Shown here one piece after another: positions 1 to 7,972 of a stretch of 35,012 nucleotides of DNA. Position numbers and translations under genes: made by a program. Position 1 is the stretch's first letter. Each line of letters opens with the position of its first letter. Source of the stretch: Phycisphaerales bacterium (GTDB lineage Bacteria; Planctomycetota; Phycisphaerae; Phycisphaerales; SM1A02); the NCBI GenBank assembly GCA_009691785.1, contig SIAM01000022.1, forward strand, positions 1 through 35,012. The letters run 5' to 3'. Below the pieces are notes generated by a model, which made no database searches, was not told the DNA's origin, and saw only the letters and a program-made list of their open reading frames with translations.

Positions 1-959
1 GCGGCGCGGCGCAATCGATCAAGCACGGCGAACCACAAACCGTCCTGGCCTTGCGGCTCCTCAATGACAATGTGCGTCAGCCCCGAAAGTTCCGCCTCGC
101 GCAACTTTGAATACAACATGCGCGCGTATGCGGACGCGTCGGTTTGCATTTGAATGCCAATGTGCGGCGCCGACACGCGCGCGCTGTCAAGAGTGAGCAC
201 CGCGGCGGGCTCCTTGAGCGTGGCCAGAAAAGATTCCAGCCGATTGGACGGCACCAACATGGTTGGAATTTTTGGCGAGTAGTGAATCAGCCGAGTGCCC
301 GGACTCACGCCCTGGCCAATGCCTTGCGCCACTTCCACCGCGCCCAACACGCGCGCGAGCGACTCCAGCGTGATGGAGCCAGGCCTGCGAATCACAGGCA
401 TTTCACCTGTTAAATCAAGCACCGTGCTTTCAATGCCAAAGTTGGCGCGGCCACCTTCAAGCACCAACAAATCTTCTTGCTCCGGAAAATCCGCCATCAC
501 ATGTTCGGTGGTGGTGGGCGAAATATGTCCCGAACGATTGGCGCTTGGCGCGCTGATAGGACCATCAACGGCGTACAACAACGCGCGCGCCACGGGATGC
601 ATGGGCGAACGCACGGCGATGGTTTGCAAACCCGCGGTGGCCTCTTCGGGCACATCAAGTGCCTTGTTCAAAATCATGGTGAGCGGACCGGGCCAGAATT
701 TGGCGGCCAGCCTGCTGCAGCGCAGGTCCCACCCCGACACAAGCGTGCGCGCCTCCACGGCGTCAAGCACATGCGCGATCAACGGATTGTCCGATGGCCG
801 CCCCTTGATTTCATAAATCAATTTCAAGCCTTCCACCGCGAAAGTGCTGGCGCCAAGTCCATACACGGTCTCTGTTGGAAACGCCACAACGCCGCCCGCT
901 TCAATGCGCGCCGCGGCCTCTTCAATTCCATCGTGATTACTTTGCAATAGTCGTGGCAT
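1..959 (-). CDS. ywlC: L-threonylcarbamoyladenylate synthase, Sua5/YwlC type (3' end cut by window edge)
   Basis: Makes threonylcarbamoyl-AMP from threonine, bicarbonate and ATP, the first step of t6A37 modification in ANN-decoding tRNAs (family knowledge). My translation from the ATG at 957-959 runs open to the window edge (319 complete codons, no stop seen). The N-terminal YrdC domain shows VVAFPTETVYGLGA, KGRPSDNPLIAHV, WPGPLT and the nucleotide-binding SAPSANRSG. A second region with SPGTRLIHYSPK is typical of the longer Sua5/YwlC form rather than the short TsaC form. Sua5 proteins are usually around 330-350 residues, so little is missing. The start lies 23 bases inside the end of the upstream tolC-like gene in another frame, suggesting co-transcription and coupling. 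Identity is secure; only the C-terminus is unknown. Confidence 0.93.
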   Translation of the reverse strand, partial: MPRLLQSNHDGIEEAAARIEAGGVVAFPTETVYGLGASTFAVEGLKLIYEIKGRPSDNPLIAHVLDAVEARTLVSGWDLRCSRLAAKFWPGPLTMILNKALDVPEEATAGLQTIAVRSPMHPVARALLYAVDGPISAPSANRSGHISPTTTEHVMADFPEQEDLLVLEGGRANFGIESTVLDLTGEMPVIRRPGSITLESLARVLGAVEVAQGIGQGVSPGTRLIHYSPKIPTMLVPSNRLESFLATLKEPAAVLTLDSARVSAPHIGIQMQTDASAYARMLYSKLREAELSGLTHIVIEEPQGQDGLWFAVLDRLRRA

Positions 960-2754
960 TTTTTGTGGACCCATCTTGGTCGGGATCGAACACATTCAAC
1001 TCTATGCGGTTCATTTGCAAACCCGTTCCCATGTTCATCCACAACGACGCGATGGCGTTGTTGTATTCCACCATGGAAAGAATTTCCTGATTCTCCGCGC
1101 TGGCCAAATCGTTCTGGCGCTGAAATTTCAAACTGAGAAACTCTGGCGTTAAACTTGGAATAGTTTGCTCGTCCACCATCAACGCGCGCATATTTTCCGC
1201 CTGCGCCAAACGGTACGCGCGCGTTTGCTCAATCAATCTATATTGCGTGTCAATGTTGCGCAGCGAATCTTTGACCAAGTACACCACCTGCTGAATGGCG
1301 GCGCGATAAGTAATGACCGCCTTGGAACGCTCCAGGCGCGACCGGCGGTAATTGGCTTCTGGAGCGCGGTTTCCAATAGGTTGACTGAAATTGGCGCCCA
1401 CCAAATAGCTCATGAAATTGGCCGCGCCAACCTCGCTCCAGGCCTCGCCGTAATTGCCGTTTTGCTGATCCATGCCTTGAAATTGCAACTGCGCTGTCAA
1501 GTTCAGCGAGGGCAAGCGGCCGTTGTCGGCAACCACTTGGCGAATACTTGCGTCATCAACGCCAAGCAACGCCTGCGTGATGATTGGACTTTGATCAACG
1601 CCCGTGCCAATGGCGTCCTTCAATGAAAATGCAAGCGGTTCATCAACCATGAAATCGGTGGGCACAATCATGGTCTCGTCGCCAACTGGAAAATTGGAAT
1701 CATTCAACAGCACTTTTAATTTGTCCACGGCCGCGGTCACATCGCGCTGGGCGCGGATCACTTGACTCTTGCGATCCTCCACCTTGGCCACGGCGTCGGC
1801 GTAGTTGGCAAGCGTGGCGTCAAAGCTGCGCCGCTTGGCAAGCACATCGCGAACCTCTGTTCCAACTTTCACAAGCCACCGCGCGGTGACCACGCGTTGG
1901 CGCGCAAGCACCACTTGCCAATACGCGGCCTCCACATCGCGGCACAGCATGAGCAAGTTGGCGCGCAACTGTTGCAAACTGCGGCGATCATTGTTGCGCG
2001 CAATGCGAATGCCGGCCATGTTCACATCGCTTCCAAAACCCTGCAAAAGTGGCTGCGTTAGACCAAGTTGCACGCTGTTGATCCACGCCGGATTAGGCGA
2101 GTAGCCACTGGCTGGATACAACTTTGTGTATTCATTCACAACCGTGGCGCTGAACTGTCCGCCAGTTTCCATGGGCGTTTGAATGCCGCTGGAAAAATTA
2201 AACTGACGAAATTGATTCATGAAGTCAACGGGAATGGGAACGCTTGAGCCTTGAAGATTGATGTCCTGCGCTGGCGCGTTTGAAATATTCGCTTGCGTGC
2301 TGGCCACGAACGAAGAATCAAACGCGGCTTGCGCGGCCAGCAACTCCGCTTGCGTCACGCCTTGCTGCAGACGCGCAACTTGCGTTCCAAGATTGTGCTC
2401 CACGGAAATTCGAATGGCGTCTTTCAAAGACAAATTCACTTCGGGATACGGCTTGCCATACAAGTCGCTGCCCAGCGGCATGCCTGCTCCAGCTTCTGAA
2501 ATTTGCGGCCCCAAGGCATCCAGTTGAGCGCGGCGTTTCTGCAACGCGTTGAACACTTCATTCACTTCGCGCGTCACGGGCTTCACCGGATCTTGCGTCG
2601 GAGCTTGCACCAACTCCCGCGCGACGGCGGTATCCATGGCGTGGCGCAAACCCTCTGTTCCATCGGGGTCATCCATGGGCGATGTGCAAGAACAGACGCA
2701 AACCGCTGTGAGAAGGGCAAATGCGCGCGCCTGAATTGACCAACGGAGAATCAT
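937..2754 (-). CDS. TolC-family outer-membrane efflux lipoprotein
   Basis: A 605-residue TolC-like channel protein, expected in the outer membrane with a long periplasmic alpha-barrel. The N-terminus is a hydrophobic signal ending in VCSC at residues 20-23, a plausible lipobox with Cys23 as the lipidated residue, followed by an Asp/Pro-rich stretch. The rest shows two related helical-barrel halves typical of the OEP family, including PLLQGFGSDVNMAGIRIARN and, later, a matching YLVGANFSQPIGNRAPEANY. No RND pump, membrane-fusion protein or ABC exporter gene is adjacent, so the inner-membrane partner is unknown. It is divergent from the SH3-domain gene, with less than 50 bases between starts, and its 3' end overlaps ywlC. 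The family call is firm; the substrate cannot be told. Confidence 0.88.
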   Translation of the reverse strand: MILRWSIQARAFALLTAVCVCSCTSPMDDPDGTEGLRHAMDTAVARELVQAPTQDPVKPVTREVNEVFNALQKRRAQLDALGPQISEAGAGMPLGSDLYGKPYPEVNLSLKDAIRISVEHNLGTQVARLQQGVTQAELLAAQAAFDSSFVASTQANISNAPAQDINLQGSSVPIPVDFMNQFRQFNFSSGIQTPMETGGQFSATVVNEYTKLYPASGYSPNPAWINSVQLGLTQPLLQGFGSDVNMAGIRIARNNDRRSLQQLRANLLMLCRDVEAAYWQVVLARQRVVTARWLVKVGTEVRDVLAKRRSFDATLANYADAVAKVEDRKSQVIRAQRDVTAAVDKLKVLLNDSNFPVGDETMIVPTDFMVDEPLAFSLKDAIGTGVDQSPIITQALLGVDDASIRQVVADNGRLPSLNLTAQLQFQGMDQQNGNYGEAWSEVGAANFMSYLVGANFSQPIGNRAPEANYRRSRLERSKAVITYRAAIQQVVYLVKDSLRNIDTQYRLIEQTRAYRLAQAENMRALMVDEQTIPSLTPEFLSLKFQRQNDLASAENQEILSMVEYNNAIASLWMNMGTGLQMNRIELNVFDPDQDGSTKNATTIAK

Positions 2755-2765
2755 GAAGTGTGCAC

Positions 2766-2773
2766 TGTATACA
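2766..2773. promoter_or_regulatory. Palindrome in the divergent tolC-like/SH3 start region
   Basis: A perfect 8-base palindrome, TGTATACA, lies between the two divergent start codons. The whole gap is under 50 bases, so promoters must overlap the coding ends. The palindrome could be a shared operator or simply an AT-rich promoter element; one short site is not enough to decide. Confidence 0.2.
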
Positions 2774-2800
2774 ACTCAAAGAATGCGTAGAATCACATCC

Positions 2801-4159
2801 ATGAAATTGGCTCTCCTACTGATCGTTCTCGTTCTTCCCGTTTTCAGCAACGCAACTTTGGCGCAAGCCCCTGCCACTCCGGCCGCGCCAAGCAAGGCTT
2901 ACATTGGAACTGTCGTAGCGAACGGTGTCTACATTCGTTGCGGACCCAGTACACAAAGTGCGTATCCATTTGGCATGTTGTCAAGTGGCGATGTGATTGA
3001 AGTGGTTGGGGAGAGTTTTGATTGGGCAACAGTGCGTACTAGTGGTCCCTCTTTCAAGAACATCCATGCGTATGTTTTGGCCAACGACAAAGTGGTTCTA
3101 TCACCTGATGGGCAAACCATCACTGTAAACGCGGAGACCTCCCTGCTCGCTCCAGACATTGGCAACGATGGAGATGCGGACAAATCAAATAAAGAAATCG
3201 GCAAAGCAACATCCGGTCAAATATTAAAAGTGCTCGGCACTATGAATGGCGCGCGCGAGAAGGCGTACAAAATTTCTATTCCACCTAATTGCACCGGCTT
3301 TATTCATGTGCCTTACATCCGCCGAGCAAGTCAAGGAGAAGCAGCGAAGATCACATCAACAACTTCGTCAAAGAGCGCGTCTGTTGCAGCCACTGCAGTT
3401 GTGGCCGCCAACCCAGCCTTAGTGATTGAGGAACAAACAGCGGATGGCAGCGAGACAATTCCCGCCACCGTTGCGACAACTGAAATTGCGCCCGCCCAGG
3501 GAACCTCGACCGAAACCATAGTCATAGAAACTGTTGCGGAAACTCCAAAGCCAGCCGTTGTTGTTGCTCCACCCGCGCCCGTAGTCAAGACTGCGCAAAT
3601 GATCGCCGCTGAAAATCGTCGCCAAACCTTGAAGGACCTTGAAGCGATTTGGCTCACAGTAAAAGCGGAACCCTTGGCTTCCAGCGAAGTGGGTGTCTTA
3701 AAGGATCGCTACATGATTCTGCTGAATGATCCAGATTGCGAACCTGAGATCAAGATGGTTGTTGACACTCGCGTGAAACAACTTGGAGTTCAAATTGAGA
3801 CGCAACAAAAAATGCGACAACTAAAAGAAATGCGCACTTCGCTAGATGCCGATGTGGATCAAGTTCGCGCCATCAAGATTGCTCTGGAGGCTCGCTCCGA
3901 TTACACCGTGGTCGGCGTTCTTAACGCCAGCAGCATTTATGATGGCAAGCGCCTGCCACTGCTTTATCGCTTGGTTGATCCAGCCGTTGGTCAAACTGTG
4001 GCGTATGTCACTGCGAAAAAACCAAGTCAACTTGCGACCATGCTTGGAACCCTGGTGGGTGTTCGCGGCGAGAAGCGTTACGACGAGGCTCTGCGTGTCA
4101 GCGTGATTGATCCAACCGCGATTGAAATTCTGACCAAACGCCCTGGCGGCGGTTTCTAA
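2801..4159 (+). CDS. Secreted SH3-domain protein of unknown function
   Basis: A protein of about 452 residues. I chose the ATG at 2801 because it begins directly with a signal peptide (MKLALLLIVLVLPVFS, likely cut after LAQA). An in-frame ATG at 2783 would add six residues including two Arg and is also possible; an ATG at 2753 would overlap the divergent gene start. After the signal comes a bacterial SH3-like domain (about residues 35-90, with VVANGVYIRCGPSTQSAYP), usually a peptidoglycan or protein-binding module. An Ala/Val/Thr/Pro-rich low-complexity linker follows. A final region of about 190 residues begins with a helical, charged stretch (LEAIWLTVKAEPLASSEVGV onward) and ends in beta-rich sequence (NASSIYDGKRLPLLYRLVDP) that could be a second SH3-like fold. 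I do not recognise the full architecture. Likely periplasmic or envelope-associated. Confidence 0.75.
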   Translation: MKLALLLIVLVLPVFSNATLAQAPATPAAPSKAYIGTVVANGVYIRCGPSTQSAYPFGMLSSGDVIEVVGESFDWATVRTSGPSFKNIHAYVLANDKVVLSPDGQTITVNAETSLLAPDIGNDGDADKSNKEIGKATSGQILKVLGTMNGAREKAYKISIPPNCTGFIHVPYIRRASQGEAAKITSTTSSKSASVAATAVVAANPALVIEEQTADGSETIPATVATTEIAPAQGTSTETIVIETVAETPKPAVVVAPPAPVVKTAQMIAAENRRQTLKDLEAIWLTVKAEPLASSEVGVLKDRYMILLNDPDCEPEIKMVVDTRVKQLGVQIETQQKMRQLKEMRTSLDADVDQVRAIKIALEARSDYTVVGVLNASSIYDGKRLPLLYRLVDPAVGQTVAYVTAKKPSQLATMLGTLVGVRGEKRYDEALRVSVIDPTAIEILTKRPGGGF

Positions 4160-4192
4160 AGTAATCAAAGATGTTTCCAATCGAGAATTTTA

Positions 4193-4222
4193 TTTTCTCA
4201 TATAACTATTTGTCTTTATACT
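4193..4222 (+). promoter_or_regulatory. Putative promoter of tRNA-Ala
   Basis: A good -10 hexamer TATACT at 4217-4222 lies in an AT-rich stretch and would start transcription about four bases before the tRNA. The -35 candidate TTTTCT at 4193-4198 (18-base spacing) is weak. The AT-rich block differs sharply from the flanking coding DNA, which supports a promoter here. Confidence 0.35.
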
Positions 4223-4232
4223 TTGCCCCTCT

Positions 4233-4305
4233 GGGGTGCTAGCTCAACTGGGAGAGCGCCGCCTTTGCAAGGCGGAGGTTATCGGTTCGATCCCGATGCA
4301 CTCCA
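4233..4305 (+). tRNA. tRNA-Ala(TGC)
   Basis: The sequence folds as a full 73-base cloverleaf. The acceptor stem GGGGTGC pairs with GCACTCC with one G-T wobble. The D stem is GCTC/GAGC. The anticodon stem CCGCC/GGCGG closes the loop TTTGCAA, giving anticodon TGC. The T stem ATCGG/CCGAT closes loop TTCGATC, and the discriminator is A. The 3' CCA is not encoded. The gene ends one base before the stop codon of convergent rsmE, so any transcript past it runs antisense into rsmE. Confidence 0.98.
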
Positions 4306-5034
4306 TTACACAACTTGGTTTTGCGCGTAAAAGCGTACAAAACCAGCGGTCATTGCGGCCGCCGTTTCTATGCGAAGCGTGGTTGACCCAAGTGAAATTT
4401 GAATTGCGTGCGCGGCGAGCGTGTCTGCAATTTCCGCGTCCGTGAAACCACCCTCGGGGCCAATCAAGATCATGCAACTGGGCTGATCAAATTTTAGTTT
4501 GGCCAGCGGCTTTCCATCTGGATGGGCCACAAACGCGGGAATGTTTTTCGTGCGGCAAGTTTCCGCGCATGACTTGGGAGTGTGCGCGCTGGCGACTTGC
4601 GTGGTCCACGCGCCACGGCTTTGCTTCATGGCCTCCACAAAAATTCGGTGTGCGCGCGCGCCATCAAAGCGATCCGCCGGAACAACGCCACGCTCGCAAT
4701 CAAGCGGAGTGAATGACGCGACGGAAAATTGCCCAAGCATGTCAAGCATGGTGGCCAATCGATCGCCTTTGGGAATGGCGGACGCGATATGAATTTCTGG
4801 AGCCAGGCGCGGCTGATTGTGGCACGCGGAAACTTGCGCGCCGGTTTCGCCCGCGGCATTTCGCGTTGGCAAAATTGTGGACAGCGCCACGCCGCCGCGG
4901 CCATCGACCAATTCAAGCGCGTCCCCCGCTTCAAGACGACGGCTACCCATGGCGTGCTTGGCCTCATCTTTGCTTAGCCACGCGATGTCGCCAACGGTGG
5001 GAAGTTTTTCAACAATACATCGCGGATGTGCCAC
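4306..5034 (-). CDS. rsmE: 16S rRNA m3U1498 methyltransferase RsmE
   Basis: SAM-dependent SPOUT-class enzyme that methylates N3 of U1498 in helix 44 of 16S rRNA (family knowledge). The 242-residue product starts at GTG and has a PUA-like N-terminal region (SKDEAKHAMGSRRLEAGDAL, then DGRGG). The knotted SPOUT C-terminal domain carries the diagnostic MILIGPEGGFTDAEI and SLGSTTLRIETAAAM. Length matches the family. It lies 21 bases after the stop of rsmJ on the same strand, so two 16S rRNA methyltransferases are likely co-transcribed. It is convergent with, and touching, tRNA-Ala. Confidence 0.95.
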   Translation of the reverse strand: MAHPRCIVEKLPTVGDIAWLSKDEAKHAMGSRRLEAGDALELVDGRGGVALSTILPTRNAAGETGAQVSACHNQPRLAPEIHIASAIPKGDRLATMLDMLGQFSVASFTPLDCERGVVPADRFDGARAHRIFVEAMKQSRGAWTTQVASAHTPKSCAETCRTKNIPAFVAHPDGKPLAKLKFDQPSCMILIGPEGGFTDAEIADTLAAHAIQISLGSTTLRIETAAAMTAGFVRFYAQNQVV

Positions 5035-5055
5035 GCGCGAAGTGTAGTGCGCATT

Positions 5056-5775
5056 TCAAAGCGCGCCGGCGCGATACACATCAAAACGCAGCAATTTGCC
5101 TTGGATTGTCCAATCCGGCGCGCGGCCTGAAAGTGGCGGCGCAAGGCGCGAGCGCTTCACAATAACGCGCTGAGTTGCTACGGCAATAGCCATGTCAAGA
5201 AGCGCGTCGGCGTCGGCGTCGGCGCCCACCGTCGCTGCTAGAGCCTGAATTTCTTTGGATGGTTTGGCAGCGCCGCGATCGCCGCCAAACATTGGATCAA
5301 GCAAGATCATGTCGGGCAACATAAATTCGCGCGCCGTGAAGAGCGGCAATGAGAACCCAACTTTCGCGCGCAGCGTTGGCAAGCGCGTGTGCGCGTTGGC
5401 GTATTCAATTTGTATGCGCGCCGCGGCCGCGGATAATTTGTCATCACTCTTGGCCCGCGCCAACGCATCCGAAAGCAACGCGAACACATTCGCGTCGCGC
5501 TCCCACGCCAACACTTCAACGCCAAGAAGAGCCAGCGCGAAAGTGTCGTAACCCAAACCCGCCGTGGCATCGACCGCGGTACGAATATTTTTTCCAACCG
5601 CGCGGCCAAGCGGTTGATTTCGCAGCGAGTTGACGCCATCGGGTAGACGCAGCGATTTCCAATCGGCGCGCACGCCCGTTCCAGGCTTGTCATCCGCTTG
5701 GCGCAACTCCGGCTGCCCTTGAAATGTTTCAAGTGTCCATGCGCCAGACTGCGGCAAGTTGGGCGACGCGCTCAT
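5056..5775 (-). CDS. rsmJ: 16S rRNA m2G1516 methyltransferase RsmJ-like
   Basis: Class I SAM-dependent methyltransferase, 239 residues. RsmJ methylates N2 of G1516 of 16S rRNA in E. coli. The SAM-binding motif is VDATAGLGYDTFALALLG, the acidic motif II is LAWERDANVFALLSDAL, and the family signature appears as MILLDPMFGGDRGAAKPSKE, close to the LDPMFP...K of known RsmJ. The C-terminus keeps VIVKRSRLAPPL. These together favour RsmJ over other class I methyltransferases, although it is somewhat divergent. It is followed by rsmE and is divergent from the cystathionine beta-synthase gene across about 60 bases. Confidence 0.85.
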   Translation of the reverse strand: MSASPNLPQSGAWTLETFQGQPELRQADDKPGTGVRADWKSLRLPDGVNSLRNQPLGRAVGKNIRTAVDATAGLGYDTFALALLGVEVLAWERDANVFALLSDALARAKSDDKLSAAAARIQIEYANAHTRLPTLRAKVGFSLPLFTAREFMLPDMILLDPMFGGDRGAAKPSKEIQALAATVGADADADALLDMAIAVATQRVIVKRSRLAPPLSGRAPDWTIQGKLLRFDVYRAGAL

Positions 5776-5838
5776 GGCGCTATTGTGACCAAGAATTCAA
5801 CGTTGGTATGCGTGATTGCCAATCGGTACACTTGAAAT

Positions 5839-7245
5839 ATGAAGTCCATGTCCACAATCACAGGGCGTTCACTTGCACCTGTTTTTGGCGGCATTTTAGA
5901 AATGATCGGCAACACGCCCATGCTGGAGTTGAAACATTTAGACACGGGCCCGTGCCGGCTGTTTGTGAAGATGGAGAACATGAATCCGGGCGGCTCTATT
6001 AAGGACAGAATTGCCGTGACCATGATTGAAGAGGCCGAGTCCTGCGGCGCGCTGAAGCCCGGCGGCACGCTTGTTGAAGCCACCGCTGGCAACACTGGGT
6101 TGGCGCTGGCATTGGTGGCGGCGCAAAAAGGCTACAAGTTAGTGGTGGTTGTGCCAGACAAAATGAGCGATGAAAAAATCAGCCACTTGCGCGCCATGGG
6201 AGCCGAGGTAATTCTGACTCGCAGCGATGTGGCCAAGGGCCACCCCGAGTATTACCAAGACATTGCGGCGCGCATAGCAAGTGAGCGGCCCGGACATTTC
6301 TATGTGAACCAATTCGCCAACGAGGCCAATCCGCGCGCGCATGAAGAGACCACTGGCCCGGAAATATGGGAGCAAATGGGCGGCGACATAGACGCGTTTG
6401 TTTCGGGCGTTGGTTCCGGCGGAACAGTTTCTGGCGTTGGTCGCTTTCTGAAATCCAAAAATCCAAACTTAAAAATGATTTTGGCGGACCCCGTTGGCTC
6501 TATTCTTGAGCCACTCATCAACGAGGGCCGCACCGTTGAAGCGGGCTCATGGTTGGTGGAGGGAATTGGCGAGGACTTTGTGCCCAGCATTCTGGACTTG
6601 AAATTAGTTGACAAGGCCTACGCCATCAGCGACGCCGAGGCCTTTCACTCCGCGCGCGAATTGCTGAAAAAAGAAGGCGTTTTAGCGGGCTCCAGCGTTG
6701 GAACATTGCTGGCGGCCACGCTTCAATTTTGCCGAGAGCAAACCAAACCGCTGCGCGTGGCCACGCTGATCTGCGACACGGGCGCCAAGTATCTCAGCAA
6801 AATGTTTTCTGATCCATGGATGATTGACAATGGATTTATTCAGCGCAAAAGTTTTGGGGATCTGCGCGATTTAATTTCCCGGCGCCACTTGGACCGCGAG
6901 GACTATGTCTTGAGTCCGCAGATGCCGATTCAACAAGCCATCAAGCGAATGCACATGTATGACGTGAGCCAATTGGCTGTGCTTGACGCGGCGGACCGCG
7001 TGATTGGAATTCTGGATGAAAGCGATGTGCTTTTGGCGTTGGTCAAGGGCGGCAATATTGCCAAATTGCCAGTGAGTGATTTTATGACCAGTCGCTTAGA
7101 GACCATCTCGCCCAAGTCCAGCGTGAATGACCTGCACCCAATTTTCCGCGCCGACCGCGTGGCCATTGTCGCCGACGACAACCACTTCTACGGCATCATT
7201 ACGCGTATTGATTTAATCCACTACCTGCGCAAGCAACTTCCGTAA
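5839..7245 (+). CDS. Cystathionine beta-synthase with C-terminal CBS domain pair
   Basis: PLP enzyme that condenses serine with homocysteine to cystathionine, the first transsulfuration step. The 468-residue product has a fold-type II PLP domain (about residues 15-325) with the Schiff-base lysine K55 in NPGGSIKDR, the substrate loop ATAGNTG at 81-87 and the PLP phosphate loop GVGSGGT around 190-196. VVPDKMSDEKISHLRAMGAE is characteristic of cystathionine beta-synthases rather than plain cysteine synthases. Two CBS motifs follow (about 335-468, from SPQMPIQQAIKRM and DFMTSRLETISPK), as in eukaryotic-type enzymes where they regulate activity. The neighbours, MarC and a gamma-lyase type enzyme, support transsulfuration. 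Cysteine synthase is the less likely alternative. Confidence 0.9.
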   Translation: MKSMSTITGRSLAPVFGGILEMIGNTPMLELKHLDTGPCRLFVKMENMNPGGSIKDRIAVTMIEEAESCGALKPGGTLVEATAGNTGLALALVAAQKGYKLVVVVPDKMSDEKISHLRAMGAEVILTRSDVAKGHPEYYQDIAARIASERPGHFYVNQFANEANPRAHEETTGPEIWEQMGGDIDAFVSGVGSGGTVSGVGRFLKSKNPNLKMILADPVGSILEPLINEGRTVEAGSWLVEGIGEDFVPSILDLKLVDKAYAISDAEAFHSARELLKKEGVLAGSSVGTLLAATLQFCREQTKPLRVATLICDTGAKYLSKMFSDPWMIDNGFIQRKSFGDLRDLISRRHLDREDYVLSPQMPIQQAIKRMHMYDVSQLAVLDAADRVIGILDESDVLLALVKGGNIAKLPVSDFMTSRLETISPKSSVNDLHPIFRADRVAIVADDNHFYGIITRIDLIHYLRKQLP

Positions 7246-7258
7246 AGTTAAAAAAAAC

Positions 7259-7972
7259 ATGGATATTCCAGGTATTTTGACCATATTTATATCGCTGATC
7301 GCGTTGATTGATCCGCTGGGCACGGTCGGATTTTTCTTGGCGATCACGTGCAAGGATTCTCCTGCCGTGCGCAAACACACCGCGCTCCTTGGTTGCGTGT
7401 ACGCATTCTGTATTTTGATTTTGTTTCTTGGCTTTGGCGGTTCCATTCTTTCATTCTTTGGAATCACCGTGTCCGCGGTGCAAGTGGGCGGCGGTTTAAT
7501 TCTGGCCAAGATTGGACTTAATTTGATCGACGTCAAACTGGAATCCAAATCAAGTCCCGAAGAGGAACACGACGCCGTAGTGCGTGAAAATTCAGCGTTC
7601 TTTCCACTGGCCATGCCACTGCTGGCTGGACCAGGCGCACTCACCGTTGTCCTTGAGGAGAGCAGCCACCTCCGCGCGGGGTACTGGAGCGATTTACTAT
7701 CCGCCACCATCGCCATTGCCTTGGCATGTTTTGTCACTTGGATTGTGCTTGATAAAGCATTCTATATTCAAAAAGTGTTGGGTAAGTCCGGCACCAACGC
7801 CATCACGCGCATCATGGGATTTATTTTGGTGTGTATTGCGGCGCAAATGACCATTGTTGGAATTCAAGGCGTGATTGCCAGCGTGACGAATGTGCCCACG
7901 CCATTGCCGCCCATAGTCAGCATTTCTGCAGCCGTTAGCATCCTGCCATGGCTCACGAACATCTCAATTTAG
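7259..7972 (+). CDS. MarC-family integral membrane protein
   Basis: A 237-residue, highly hydrophobic protein with about six membrane segments, starting LTIFISLIALIDPLGTVGFF, which is the typical MarC/UPF0056 N-terminus with its Asp-Pro. A second conserved stretch is FPLAMPLLAGPGALTVVLEE (the PL..GPG motif). MarC proteins have unclear function; some archaeal relatives have been described as amino-acid transporters and the link to drug resistance is not supported (family knowledge). The gene begins 13 bases after the cystathionine beta-synthase stop, and its last 25 bases overlap the next enzyme gene, so it is embedded in a transsulfuration operon. A role in moving a sulfur amino acid or intermediate is inference only. 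Confidence 0.88.
   Translation: MDIPGILTIFISLIALIDPLGTVGFFLAITCKDSPAVRKHTALLGCVYAFCILILFLGFGGSILSFFGITVSAVQVGGGLILAKIGLNLIDVKLESKSSPEEEHDAVVRENSAFFPLAMPLLAGPGALTVVLEESSHLRAGYWSDLLSATIAIALACFVTWIVLDKAFYIQKVLGKSGTNAITRIMGFILVCIAAQMTIVGIQGVIASVTNVPTPLPPIVSISAAVSILPWLTNISI

Noticed and set aside
295-950. Two plus-strand frames near the left edge
   Set aside because: They are antisense to the ywlC gene, whose motifs are clear when the minus strand is translated.
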